DNA of 64,000 nt from Rhodanobacter sp. C03. GTDB taxonomy: Bacteria; Pseudomonadota; Gammaproteobacteria; Xanthomonadales; Rhodanobacteraceae. The position numbers were made by a program, and so were the translations under genes. The stretch is taken from the NCBI RefSeq assembly GCF_002001175.1, contig NZ_MUNT01000011.1:186001-250000 (forward strand). The letters are read 5' to 3'. Below, piece by piece: positions 16,319-25,800 of this stretch. Position 1 is the first letter of the stretch. Each line of letters opens with the position of its first letter. Below the pieces are notes generated by a model. That model did no database searches. It saw nothing but the letters and a program-made list of their open reading frames with translations, and was not told the DNA's origin.

Positions 16319-17896
16319 TTACGGTTTGAGCGCGATGCCGGCACTCTCCAGCAGTTCCTTGAGTCCGGTCAGCTGCGCCTCGTACTGCTTCCAGCGTTGG
16401 ACTGCGCTGCGGTAGATCGGCTCACGCACCTGTACCACACTGGCCGTGGTCACCGGTGCCTGATTGTCTTCGAAGTGCAGGCAGGCGTCATTCCACGGCA
16501 AGCCGCAGAATTCCAGCAACTCCCGCGACTTGGCCTCCTGCGCATCCACCAGCGTTTCGTAGTCCACTTCCAGGATCCGCCCCGGAAACGCCTGTTTCCA
16601 GTGCGCCATCAGGCGATCGAACAGGACGTAGTACCTGCCGGTGTCGAGCAGGTCGTACGAATAATCGTGGTACGGCGATGCCGGTGCGAAGAGCTGGCGG
16701 AAATTGCTGAGACAGGTGTCCATCGGATCGCGCCGCAGGCAGATGATCTTGGCATTGGGCAGTGCATTCGCGATCGCCCCGACATACAGAAAATTGTGCG
16801 GCAACTTGTCGATGAAGCGCGGCTTGTGGCTGGTATCGGGACGGGTGCTGGCCAGATAGGCCTCGCCCAGCTGTTGCCAGTCAACTTCGCGCGCACGCTC
16901 GATGGTGTCCGCGTCGAGCAGTTGAGGCGTGCGGCTGCCTGAGGCGCGCTTTAGCGCGATCCCGAAGTTCTGCAATTCGCCGGCTGCATGCACGTCCGGG
17001 TGACTGGAAATGATGCGTTCGACCAGGGTGGTGCCCGAGCGTGGCATGCCGATCACGAAGATCGGCTCATCGCTCGAACAGCCTGTACCAACGGGTTGTG
17101 GTTCGGGCGATGCCTGGATCAACTTCTCGAACAGGACTTCATCTTGCCGCGGCGAATAGTGGCGCATGCTGCCGGCGGCCAGCTTGCCGGCGACGAGGTG
17201 CTCGAATGCCCTGGAATAGTCGGCCAGATCCTCGCACTCCTTGGCCAGCGCCAGCTGCAGGTTCATTTGTGCCGCTGGGTTGCCCGCACCCTTCGGCAAT
17301 AGCGAGTGCAGACGCTCCAGATGATTGTTGGTCGGATTCTGTTTGCGCAGTTGCGACAAAGCCAGGTGCACGCCCCAATGATCCGGCGTCAGCCGGAGGC
17401 AGGACTCGAGTTCGCGCTCGGCGTCATCCAGTCGGCCCAGGAATGCCAGCGATTTGGCGAAGTTGTAGCGGTAGTTGGGATGTTGCGGGGCCAGCGTGAC
17501 AGCACGCTCATACAGCGAGGTGGCACGCTCGTGGGCATTGGCGCGTGTGAAAATGACACCGAGGGTGTCGAGTGTATGCGCATCCAGGGGCAGCAAGGTG
17601 AGCGCCCTCTCCGCGACGACCACGGCATCGGCAGAAAGGTTGACCATGGACAGCGCCTTGGCGAATTGCGTCGCATAGTCGGCACGTTGCGGATACAGCT
17701 GAACGGCTCGCTGCAAGTACGACAGTGCCTGTGACATCTGCTGCAGTTCCAGTGCCGACAGTCCCGCCAGGTAGTACAGCTCAGCATGGTTCGGTGCCTG
17801 CGGTAACAGTTGCATCGACAGTTCCAGTGCTTGCCGCCAGTTCCTCTGGTTGTAGGCAGAGGTGGCCTGGGCGTAAAGCTTGGCAGGATCAGTCAT
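16319..17896 (-). CDS. TPR-domain sulfotransferase
   Basis: A 525-residue protein with two parts. Residues about 1-240 are tandem TPR helices (for example LYYLAGLSALELQQMSQALS, ALTLLPLDAHTLDTLGVIF). The C-terminal part is a Sulfotransfer family domain starting with the PAPS-binding 5'-phosphosulfate loop FVIGMPRSGTTLVERIISSH. A later 3'-phosphate region reads AKIICLRRDPMDTCLSNFRQ. TPR-sulfotransferase fusions are frequent in Xanthomonadales; known relatives act on tyrosine, glycans or unknown acceptors. The ATG at 17896 is chosen because TPR homology begins at once, whereas the extension to 18091 is low-complexity. It converges on cyoE with a gap of 10 bases. Acceptor unknown. Confidence 0.82.
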   Translation of the reverse strand: MTDPAKLYAQATSAYNQRNWRQALELSMQLLPQAPNHAELYYLAGLSALELQQMSQALSYLQRAVQLYPQRADYATQFAKALSMVNLSADAVVVAERALTLLPLDAHTLDTLGVIFTRANAHERATSLYERAVTLAPQHPNYRYNFAKSLAFLGRLDDAERELESCLRLTPDHWGVHLALSQLRKQNPTNNHLERLHSLLPKGAGNPAAQMNLQLALAKECEDLADYSRAFEHLVAGKLAAGSMRHYSPRQDEVLFEKLIQASPEPQPVGTGCSSDEPIFVIGMPRSGTTLVERIISSHPDVHAAGELQNFGIALKRASGSRTPQLLDADTIERAREVDWQQLGEAYLASTRPDTSHKPRFIDKLPHNFLYVGAIANALPNAKIICLRRDPMDTCLSNFRQLFAPASPYHDYSYDLLDTGRYYVLFDRLMAHWKQAFPGRILEVDYETLVDAQEAKSRELLEFCGLPWNDACLHFEDNQAPVTTASVVQVREPIYRSAVQRWKQYEAQLTGLKELLESAGIALKP

Positions 17897-18109
17897 GGGA
17901 TTCCGGGTCGAGACAGGAGGATGGTCGATGATTCTGCGATGTGTCGACATTGTATGGATTACGCGCCGTTGCGCGCGTTCCCCGGAATCTGCCCGCCCGG
18001 ATACGATCGATGGGTTGACACTTCCGCAGCGCAGCACGACAATGCGCGCGCCTCCCGGCGCACCGCGTCGGCTGGCTCCCAGTCCTGACAAACCAAGGCA
18101 TATGGACGT

Positions 18110-18226
18110 TTACCCTAGTCGCAACGTCGACATCCGCGAGCATCGGATGCCGGCGACGCATAACAACAAGTTGAACGCCTGCGGCGACCGCCTGCGGTCG
18201 GCTGGTGCTTTCCTCGACTAGGGAAA
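18110..18226 (+). ncRNA. candidate structured leader RNA upstream of the Mg2+ ATPase gene
   Basis: CCCTAGTCG (18113-18121) is perfectly complementary to CGACTAGGG (18215-18223), closing a three-way-junction-like fold. Inside are two hairpins: CGTCG-A-CATCCG pairing with CGGATG-CCGG-CGACG (18125-18158), and CGACCG/CGGTCG with a CCTG loop (18185-18200). An unpaired stretch CATAACAACAAGTTGAACG lies between them. The closing stem also competes with a local CTTTCC/GGAAAG hairpin (from 18208), giving two mutually exclusive folds. I do not recognise it as the M-box, yybP-ykoY or enterobacterial mgtA leader. Its place upstream of mgtA suggests cation-responsive control (inference). Confidence 0.5.
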
Positions 18227-18242
18227 GTCCGGCCCACCCCTG

Positions 18243-18261
18243 ACGACGCCATAGGCGTCGT
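18243..18261 (+). promoter_or_regulatory. 8-bp hairpin just before the ribosome-binding site of the leader ORF
   Basis: ACGACGCC-ATA-GGCGTCGT is a perfect hairpin with a three-base loop. It ends four bases before the GAGGAG ribosome-binding site (18265-18270) of the 80-codon leader ORF. It could modulate translation or act as a pause site within the mgtA leader. No T run follows. Confidence 0.5.
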
Positions 18262-18278
18262 TACGAGGAGATGGGCCC

Positions 18279-18521
18279 ATGAAGCTCCTTCGCGATACCC
18301 TTCTGTTGCGCGCACTGCGCCGGCTGCTGCATGGCCGTCGTGAGGCTGCGCGCCGCCCCTACGCGATCACCGTGCCCGCCCCGCTCGAACGTGCGGCCGC
18401 CGGCAGCAACGTGATCGAACTGCACCGCCGGACCCCGGTGGCGGTCAGCCGTGCGTCCGCGCCCGCCCCGGCCGAGGCGCTGCCATCGTCCGTACATCTC
18501 GCTCTGGTATCCAGTCGCTGA
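18279..18521 (+). CDS. small Arg/Pro-rich protein, possible mgtA leader peptide
   Basis: An 80-residue ORF with a good ribosome-binding site (GAGGAG eight bases before ATG). The N-terminal part is basic and amphipathic (LLLRALRRLLHGRREAARRP); the rest is rich in Pro and Ala (TVPAPLE, ASAPAPAEALP). No known domain, signal peptide or membrane helix is apparent. It lies between a structured leader and the Mg2+ ATPase gene, 159 bases before its ATG. Leader ORFs with proline codons control mgtA in enterobacteria, where slow translation at low Mg2+ affects termination. This ORF is longer than those, so a parallel is only suggested. It could also be an independent small protein. Confidence 0.5.
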   Translation: MKLLRDTLLLRALRRLLHGRREAARRPYAITVPAPLERAAAGSNVIELHRRTPVAVSRASAPAPAEALPSSVHLALVSSR

Positions 18522-18680
18522 TGGTCGTGATGACGTCATGCAAGAAGGGGTGGCCTCCGCCAGCAGCGGCTCCATTCCGGCAGCATGCGCGGCCTTGCGC
18601 ACCGACGATGACGCAGTTGGCGGATTGATTCCGCAGACTCGCACCGGCGACTGGCATCAGCGAATTCACGGAAGCGGGTC

Positions 18681-21332
18681 ATGATCAAGCAATCCAATCA
18701 GGCCGTCGCAGGCAAGGCGGCGGGCAAAGGTGCGGCAGTAGTACTGCATACGGCGGTTGCGCAGGAGGCATTCCGCGCGAACGACGAACTGCTGGCGGCG
18801 CTGGAGACCACTCCGGCCGGTCTCGATGAGGAGCAGATCGAGGCGCGACTGCATCGCGACGGCATCAACGAGGTCTCGCACGAGAAGCCGCCGCATTGGT
18901 CGCGGCAACTGCTGCGTGCGTTCAAGAACCCGTTCATCATCGTGCTGCTGGTGCTGGCGGTGGTGCAGGTATTCGCCACGCCGGACGACATGTCCGGGCC
19001 GATCATCATTGCGGTGATGGTGGCGATCAGCGTGTTGCTGAATTTCACCCAGGAGTTCCGTTCGTCACGCGCGGCCGAGAATCTCAAGGCGATGGTGCGC
19101 AATACCGCCACGGTGACCCGCAAGGCCTCCGATGGCCACAGCGAGCAGATCGAGGTGCCGGTGGTCGAGTTGGTCGCCGGCGACATCGTGCACCTGGGCG
19201 CCGGCGACATGGTGCCCGGCGACCTGCGCCTGCTCAGCGCGAAGGATCTGTTCATCAGCCAGGCGATTCTTACCGGCGAGTCGCTGCCGGTGGAGAAGTC
19301 CGCGCCGGCGCGCATGAGCGGTCCGCAGCATTACGACAACGCGCTCGACTTGCCCACGGTCTGCTACATGGGCACCAACGTGATCAGCGGCACCGCCACG
19401 GCGGTGGTGGTGGCGACGGGTGCGCGCAGCTATCTCGGCTCGCTGGCGCACAGCATGTCCGGCCAGCGCGTGCAGACCAGTTTCGACCGCGGCGTGAAAA
19501 GCGTCAGCTGGCTGCTGATCCGCTTCATGGCGGTGATGGTGCCGGTGGTGTTCCTGATCAACGGGCTGGACAAGCACAACTGGACCGAGGCCTTCCTGTT
19601 CGCGCTGTCCGTCGCGGTCGGCCTGACTCCTGAGATGCTGCCGCTGATCGTCACGGCCAACCTTTCCAAGGGTGCGTTGGCGATGTCCCGGCGCAAGGTG
19701 GTGGTGAAGCGGCTCAACGCGATCCAGAACTTCGGCGCGATGGATGTGTTGTGTACCGACAAGACCGGCACGCTGACGCTGGACAAGATCGTGCTGGAGC
19801 GCCATCTCGATCTGGATGGCGAGGAGTCCGACGAGGCGCTGGAATTCGGTTACCTCAACAGCCGTTTCCAGACCGGTCTGAAGAACCTGATGGACAAGGC
19901 GGTGCTGGAGCACCGGGACCTGGAAGCCGCGGCCACCCGCTACCGGGTGATCGACGAAATCCCGTTCGATTTCCAGCGCCGGCGCATGTCGGTGGTGGTG
20001 GCCCGGGACGATGGCGAGCACCTGCTGATCTGCAAGGGCGCGGTCGAGGAGATGCTGTCGATCTGCGCCTATGCCAAGGTCGGCGACGTCACCGAACCGA
20101 TGACCGATGAGCGCCGGCGCGACATCAAGGAGATGACGCACAAGCTCAACGAGGACGGCCTGCGCGTGCTGGTGGTCGCGGTGCAGCGCGAGCCGAGCCA
20201 CGATCGGCCGTACAGCGTGGCCGACGAAAGTGACCTGATCGCGGTCGGCTGTCTGGCCTTCCTCGATCCGCCGAAGGACTCGGCGGGCACCGCGATCCGC
20301 GCGCTGCACCAGCACGGCGTCGAGGTGAAGGTGATCACCGGCGACAACGAGGCGGTGACCCGCAAGATCTGCCGCGAGGTGGGACTGGACGTGACCCATT
20401 CGGTGCAGGGCAAGGAAATCGAATCGCTCGACGATGCCGCGCTGGATGAACTGGTGGCGCGCGTCACGGTGTTCGCCAAGATGTCGCCGCTGCAGAAGGC
20501 GCGGGTGGTGCGTTCGCTGCAGCGCCTCGGACACACGGTAGGTTTTCTCGGCGACGGCATCAACGATGCGCCGGCGCTGCACGACGCCGACGTCGGCATC
20601 TCGGTGGATACCGCGACCGATATCGCGAAGGAGTCGGCCGACATCATCCTGCTCGAGAAGAACCTGATGGTGCTGGAGGAGGGCGTGCTGGAAGGACGCG
20701 TCACCTTCGGCAACATCATGAAGTACATCAAGATGACCGCCAGCTCGAATTTCGGCAACGTGCTCAGCATCCTGATCGCCAGCGCGTTCCTGCCGTTCAT
20801 GCCGATGCTGCCGCTGCAGATCCTGGTGTTGAACCTGTTGTACGACATCTCGCAGCTGTCGATTCCGTTCGACCGCATGGACGAGGACTATCTGCGCAAG
20901 CCGCGCAAGTGGGATGCCGGCGACATCGGTCGCTTCATGGTGTGGGTGGGGCCGGCCAGTTCGGTGTTCGACATGACCACCTTCCTGCTGTTGTGGTACG
21001 TGTTCGGCGCGAACTCGACGGCGCACCAGTCGCTGTTCCAGTCCGGCTGGTTCATCGAGAGCCTGCTGACGCAGACACTGGTGGTGCACATGATCCGCAC
21101 GCGCAAGATCCCGTTCCTGCAGAGCAGCGCGGCGGCACCGGTGCTCGGCCTGACCACGGCGATCATCGTGATCGGCATGCTGCTGCCATACACCGCGGTC
21201 GGCGCGAAGATCGGCATGATGGAAATGCCGCCGGTGTATTTCGCGTGGCTGGCATTGACCGTGGTGGCGTATTGCGCGCTGACCCAGCTGGTCAAGGTGA
21301 TCTACATACGCCGTTACGGACGCTGGCTCTGA
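18681..21332 (+). CDS. mgtA: magnesium-translocating P-type ATPase
   Basis: An 883-residue P3B-type ATPase that imports Mg2+ across the inner membrane. In order: N-terminal cytosolic region, two helices, actuator domain with ILTGESLPVEKSA, the conserved VGLTPEMLPLIVTANLSKGA helix 4 region, phosphorylation motif CTDKTGTLT (Asp360), nucleotide-binding domain with the CKGAVEEM block, hinge GDGINDAPALHDADVGISVD, and six C-terminal helices ending in YIRRYGRWL. Length and motifs match MgtA/MgtB closely. The ATG at 18681 is preceded by GGAAGCGGGTC. The gene is preceded by a structured leader and a short ORF, so expression is probably Mg2+-controlled. No mgtC is seen nearby. Confidence 0.93.
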   Translation: MIKQSNQAVAGKAAGKGAAVVLHTAVAQEAFRANDELLAALETTPAGLDEEQIEARLHRDGINEVSHEKPPHWSRQLLRAFKNPFIIVLLVLAVVQVFATPDDMSGPIIIAVMVAISVLLNFTQEFRSSRAAENLKAMVRNTATVTRKASDGHSEQIEVPVVELVAGDIVHLGAGDMVPGDLRLLSAKDLFISQAILTGESLPVEKSAPARMSGPQHYDNALDLPTVCYMGTNVISGTATAVVVATGARSYLGSLAHSMSGQRVQTSFDRGVKSVSWLLIRFMAVMVPVVFLINGLDKHNWTEAFLFALSVAVGLTPEMLPLIVTANLSKGALAMSRRKVVVKRLNAIQNFGAMDVLCTDKTGTLTLDKIVLERHLDLDGEESDEALEFGYLNSRFQTGLKNLMDKAVLEHRDLEAAATRYRVIDEIPFDFQRRRMSVVVARDDGEHLLICKGAVEEMLSICAYAKVGDVTEPMTDERRRDIKEMTHKLNEDGLRVLVVAVQREPSHDRPYSVADESDLIAVGCLAFLDPPKDSAGTAIRALHQHGVEVKVITGDNEAVTRKICREVGLDVTHSVQGKEIESLDDAALDELVARVTVFAKMSPLQKARVVRSLQRLGHTVGFLGDGINDAPALHDADVGISVDTATDIAKESADIILLEKNLMVLEEGVLEGRVTFGNIMKYIKMTASSNFGNVLSILIASAFLPFMPMLPLQILVLNLLYDISQLSIPFDRMDEDYLRKPRKWDAGDIGRFMVWVGPASSVFDMTTFLLLWYVFGANSTAHQSLFQSGWFIESLLTQTLVVHMIRTRKIPFLQSSAAAPVLGLTTAIIVIGMLLPYTAVGAKIGMMEMPPVYFAWLALTVVAYCALTQLVKVIYIRRYGRWL

Positions 21333-21680
21333 TCCACTTTCCTCATGGCCTCTGGACGGCGAGGGTGAACGCCGGGTGCGAAGCATCGGCATGGCGTAAC
21401 ACTTTTGTCATCGATATCCAGCAAACAGGAGAACTCTGACCTTGCACAGTAGTCGCTCAGCCGAACAACCACCTCCAAGCCGGCCGTCTCGACGCCGCAC
21501 CGCGCGCACTTCGTCCTGAAGTGAGTCCCGGACGCGGCGGCCGTTGACGGCTCAACCGCGGTCCGGGATGCGCCCGCCGTTCGCCTGCGAACGGCCTGTC
21601 TTTCCCTCGCCGTATGCATTGCCTGTCGGTCTCATGACCGTCACGGGCTCGTTCGCGCCTTCATGTCGAAGGGGAAGCTC
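21333..21680. other. intergenic region between the Mg2+ ATPase and the RND operon
   Basis: The 348 bases hold no convincing gene. A hairpin with terminator-like character sits at 21576-21595. A promoter for the RND operon is expected downstream of it, but I see no clear -35/-10 pair. Confidence 0.5.
21576..21604 (+). terminator. possible Rho-independent terminator
   Basis: GCCGTTCGC pairs with GCGAACGGC (21576-21584 with 21587-21595); the innermost pairs must open to form a loop. CTGTCTTTCC follows. The T-rich tail is short and interrupted, so efficiency is doubtful. It would end mgtA transcripts before the RND operon. Confidence 0.4.
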
Positions 21681-22805
21681 ATGTCGTTCCGTCCCGTCCA
21701 AAATCCATCGTGCCTCCCGGTCGCCATCGTGCTGGCGTTGTTGCTCGCCGCCTGCTCGCATCAGACGAGCGAGGCACCCCCGGCCCCGGCAGTTATCGCC
21801 GATCACGGCTTGTTGCGCATACCCGAGAAATCGCCGCTGCGCTCGCAACTGGTGGTGCAGCAAGTCGAGCTGCGCGATGTGCCACATGCGGTGGTGTTCC
21901 CCGCGACCGTCGAGGCTGATCCGGCGCGCATGGCCAACGTGCTGCCTGCACTGACCGGCAAGGTGGTCGAACTGAAGGTTGGCCTCGGTGACCACGTCAC
22001 CCGCGGCCAGCTGCTGGCGGTAATTGATTCCGGCGACCTGGCGCAGGCCTATGCCGATGCAGACAAGGCGCGCGATGCACTCGACTTTGCGAAGAAGAGC
22101 CTGGATCGCGCACACGGCGTGCAGCAGGCCGGCGGCGCCGCAGTGAAGGATCTGGAAGCGGCGCAAAGTGGCTACAACCAGGCACTGGCCGAGTTCAGCC
22201 GCGCGCAAACACGCCTCGCGGCGGTCGGCGGTACCGCTGGCGCGCATGCGGCGCGGGCGATGAATGTCACCGCGCCGGTCAGCGGCTACGTGACCGCGTT
22301 GGCGGTCTCGTCGGACGAATTTGTCAACGATGCCACCGCCGCGATGATGACCATCGCCAATCTGGACACGGTATGGATCACCGCCAACGTGCCGGAAAGC
22401 GAGGTCGGGCTGGTTGCCAAGGGGCAGCCGGTGGACGCCACACTGTCCGCGTATCCGGATCAGGTCTTCCACGGCCGGGTCAGCTTCGTCAGTCCGCTGC
22501 TGCAGCCGGACACCCGACGCGACATGGTGCGCGTTGCCGTCGCCAATGCGGAAGGACGGTTGAAGCCGAACATGTTCGCGAATGCGAGCTTCGACATCCC
22601 GCAGCCGGCGCAGGTGTTCGTGCCGGAATCGGCGTTGCTGATGAACAACGACAGCATCACGGTGTTCGTCGAAGTGTCGTCGTGGACGTTTGAGCGCCGC
22701 ACGGTCGAACTCAGCTATGACGAGACGGCCGGTGCGCGTGTAGTGAAAGGCCTGAAGGCGGGTGATCGCGTGATCGTGAAGGGCGGAGTGCTGCTCAATG
22801 ATTAA
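21681..22805 (+). CDS. RND efflux periplasmic adaptor (CzcB-like), lipoprotein
   Basis: A 374-residue membrane fusion protein. A lipobox LLLAAC (Cys25) follows a short signal sequence. The lipoyl/barrel-sandwich half reads VLPALTGKVVELKVGLGDHV, followed by a helical hairpin (AQAYADADKARDALDFAKKS), the return lipoyl strand NVTAPVSGYVTAL and the beta-barrel domain around TVWITANVPESEVGL. It links the CzcA-like pump to the outer membrane channel. It lacks the long His-rich N-terminus of classical CzcB. The ATG at 21681 is preferred, with GGGGAAG upstream; an in-frame ATG at 21663 is possible. It overlaps the pump gene by eight bases. Confidence 0.87.
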   Translation: MSFRPVQNPSCLPVAIVLALLLAACSHQTSEAPPAPAVIADHGLLRIPEKSPLRSQLVVQQVELRDVPHAVVFPATVEADPARMANVLPALTGKVVELKVGLGDHVTRGQLLAVIDSGDLAQAYADADKARDALDFAKKSLDRAHGVQQAGGAAVKDLEAAQSGYNQALAEFSRAQTRLAAVGGTAGAHAARAMNVTAPVSGYVTALAVSSDEFVNDATAAMMTIANLDTVWITANVPESEVGLVAKGQPVDATLSAYPDQVFHGRVSFVSPLLQPDTRRDMVRVAVANAEGRLKPNMFANASFDIPQPAQVFVPESALLMNNDSITVFVEVSSWTFERRTVELSYDETAGARVVKGLKAGDRVIVKGGVLLND

Positions 22806-25800
22806 CGCGATCTTCCACTTCTGTTTCCAGAAGCGCATGTTGTTCATCGTCGTGACGATCCTCGTCGCGTGCTTTGGCTATTACTCCTGGACCCAGCTGG
22901 CGATCGAGGCCTATCCGGAACTGAGCGACGTTACTGCCCAGGTCACCACCCAGGTACCGTGCCTGGCCGCCGAGGAAATCGAGCAGGAGATCACCACGCC
23001 GCTGGAGCGTGGCCTCGCCGGCACGCCCGGGCTGGTGAGCATCCGTTCGAGCAGCACCTTCGGCCTGTCGCTGATCACGCTGATATTCAAGGATGGTGCC
23101 GAGGATTACTGGGAACGCCAGCGCATCATGGAGCGGATCGGCCAGGTCGCGCTGCCGCCCGGGATCACCCCTGGCCTTGATCCGGTGTCCGGACCGGCCG
23201 GCGAGATCTATCGCTACACGCTGGAGTCCAACAGCAAGAACCTGATGCAGCTGTCGGAACTGCAGAACTGGGTGATCGTGCCCGCGCTGGAGCAGATTCC
23301 TGGCGTTGCCAACGTCGATATCTTCGGCGGCTTCACCAAGGAGTTCCAGCTGCAACTGGATCCGGCCCAGCTGCTGCATTACGGTGTCAGCGTGAGCCAG
23401 GTCAGCAGCGCGATTTCGGCCAATACCGCGAACGCCGGTGGTGGCCGCATCACCCGTGGCGAGCAGTCGTACATCGTGCGTGGCATCGGCATGGTGCACA
23501 CGCTGAAGGATCTGGGCGACATCGTGGTCACCCAGACCAACGGCGTGCCGGTGTTCGTGCGCGACCTGGGCAAGTTGCAGTACGGCCATCAAGTACGCGA
23601 AGGCATCCTCGGCAAGGACAACAATCCCGACACGATCGAAGGCATCGTCGACCTGCTCAAGTACGAGAATCCGTCGCGCGTGCTCGAAGGCATTCATGCC
23701 AAGTTCGCTGAACTCAACCAGCAGTTCGCTGCGCAGGACGTGCGCATCGTGCCGTACATTGACCGCGACGATCTGGTCAATGCGACCAAGGAAAAGGTCT
23801 TCCACACGGTGATGGAAGGCGTCGGCCTGGTCTGCATCGTGCTGATCCTGTTCCTCGGCAGTCCGCGTTCGGCGCTGGTGGCCGCGGTGGCGATTCCGAT
23901 GTCACTGGTCACCGTGTTCATCCTGATGCAGTTCACCAGGATGCCGGCGAATCTGTTCTCACTGGGCGCGATCGACTTCGGTGTGATCGTCGACGGCACC
24001 ATCGTGGTAATGGAGGCGATCCTGCGCCGGCGCGAGGAGAAACCCAACGAGGTGCTCACCGAAGATGATGTGATGACGGTGACCAAGCATGTCGGTCGCT
24101 CGATCTTCTTCGCGACCCTGATCATCATCACCGCCTACCTGCCGCTATTTGCGTTCGAGCACGCCGAGGGCAAGCTGTTCCGGCCGATGGCCTTCACCGT
24201 GGGCTATGCGCTGCTGGCCGCGCTGCTGTGCACGGTGACGCTGACGCCCGGGCTGGCCTATGTCGCCCTGCGCAAGCCGCGCAAGCTGTTCCACAACAAG
24301 CCGCTGGAAAAGTTGCAGACGGCTTACCGCACCAGCCTGGGCCGGCTGCTGCACAAGCTGCCGGTGGTCTATGTCACAGCGGGCGTGGCCCTGCTCGGTG
24401 TGGTGCTGCTGGGTGCGACGATCGGGCGTGAATTCCTGCCCGACCTGGACGAAGGTTCGTTGTGGTTGCAGGTGCAGATGCCAACTGGGCTGTCGCTGGA
24501 CAAGGCCAGTGCGATGACGGCCGAGTTGCGTCGCGCCGTGCGCGAATTTCCGGAAGTTTCCTACGTGGTCACTCAGCTCGGCCGTAATGACAGCGGCACC
24601 GATCCGTGGACGCCGTCGCATGTCGAGTCGGCGGTTGGCCTCAAGCCCTACAGCAGCTGGGCGAACGGCGAGAGCAAGGAGGAGTTCCTGCGCAAGTTCA
24701 ACACGCGGATGCTGCAGATACCGGGCATCAGCGTGGGCATCAGTCAGCCGATCGTCGACGGCGAGAACGACATGGTCGGCGGTGCGCACAGCCCGCTGGT
24801 GCTGCGTATCTATGGCGATGATTTCAAGGAACTGCGCCGCATCGGTGGGCAGATCGTCGACGTGCTACGGGATGTGCGTGGCACGGCGGATGCGTCGATC
24901 TTCCAGGAGCCGCCGATCCCGCAGCTGGCGATCGAGGCGGACCGCGACGCGGCGGCACGCTATGGCATCAACATCGCCGATATCAGCAATCTGATCCAGA
25001 CCGCGATCGGCGGCGCACCGATCACCCAGGTCTATGTGGGCGATCGCGTCTACAACGTGACCGCGCGCGTGTCGAACGATGTCGCTAACAATATCGAGGC
25101 AATCGGCCAGTTGCCACTGACCGCGGCCAACGGTGCACAGGTGCCGCTCAAGCTGGTGGCACATATCAGCCTGAAGACCGGTGAGAGCACGATCTCGCAC
25201 GAGCAGAACCATCGTGAGTTGACCATCCGCATCGATAACCGTGATCGTGCGCTATCGGAGTATCTGGCCGACGCCCAGCAGCAGATCGATGCGAAGGTGC
25301 ACTACGACAAGCAGGATTATCGGTTGGAGTGGGCCGGCACGTTCGAGAACCAGCAGCGCGCGCAGGCGCGTCTGATCGTGGTGCTTGGCATGGTGCTGGC
25401 GATCATGGCCGTGCTGCTGTTCGCCGAGTTCGGCAAGCTGCATCAGGCGTTCCTGGTGCTGGCGGTGGTGCCCCTTGCTGCCGTGGGTGGCCTGATCTCG
25501 CTGCATCTGCGCGGCGAGACACTGAACATCGCCACGGCCGTGGGCTTCATTGCCCTGTTCGGCGTGGCGGTGCAGAACGGCATCATCATGGTGTCGAATA
25601 TCAACCGTGTGCGAAAGGAAGGCCTGACGCTGGCCGAAGCAGTGTTGGCCGGTGCCACCGAGCGCTTCCGCCCGGTATTGATGACGGCCACCGTGGCCAG
25701 CGTGGGCATGCTGCCAGCCGCACTGGCTACCGGCATCGGCACGGACGTGCAGCGTGGCTTGGCCACCGTGGTGGTGGGCGGCCTGCCGATTGCCACCCTG

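Noticed and set aside
18110..18226. Considered RNase P, M-box, yybP-ykoY or fluoride riboswitch identity because of GGGAAAGTCCGG and the hairpins
   Set aside because: The required conserved cores of those RNAs are missing; only a general structured-leader claim is kept.
19065..21392. 775-codon open frame on the minus strand opposite mgtA
   Set aside because: It is a GC-bias shadow of the well-supported mgtA gene; its translation is rich in His, Arg, Gln and Ala without domain features.
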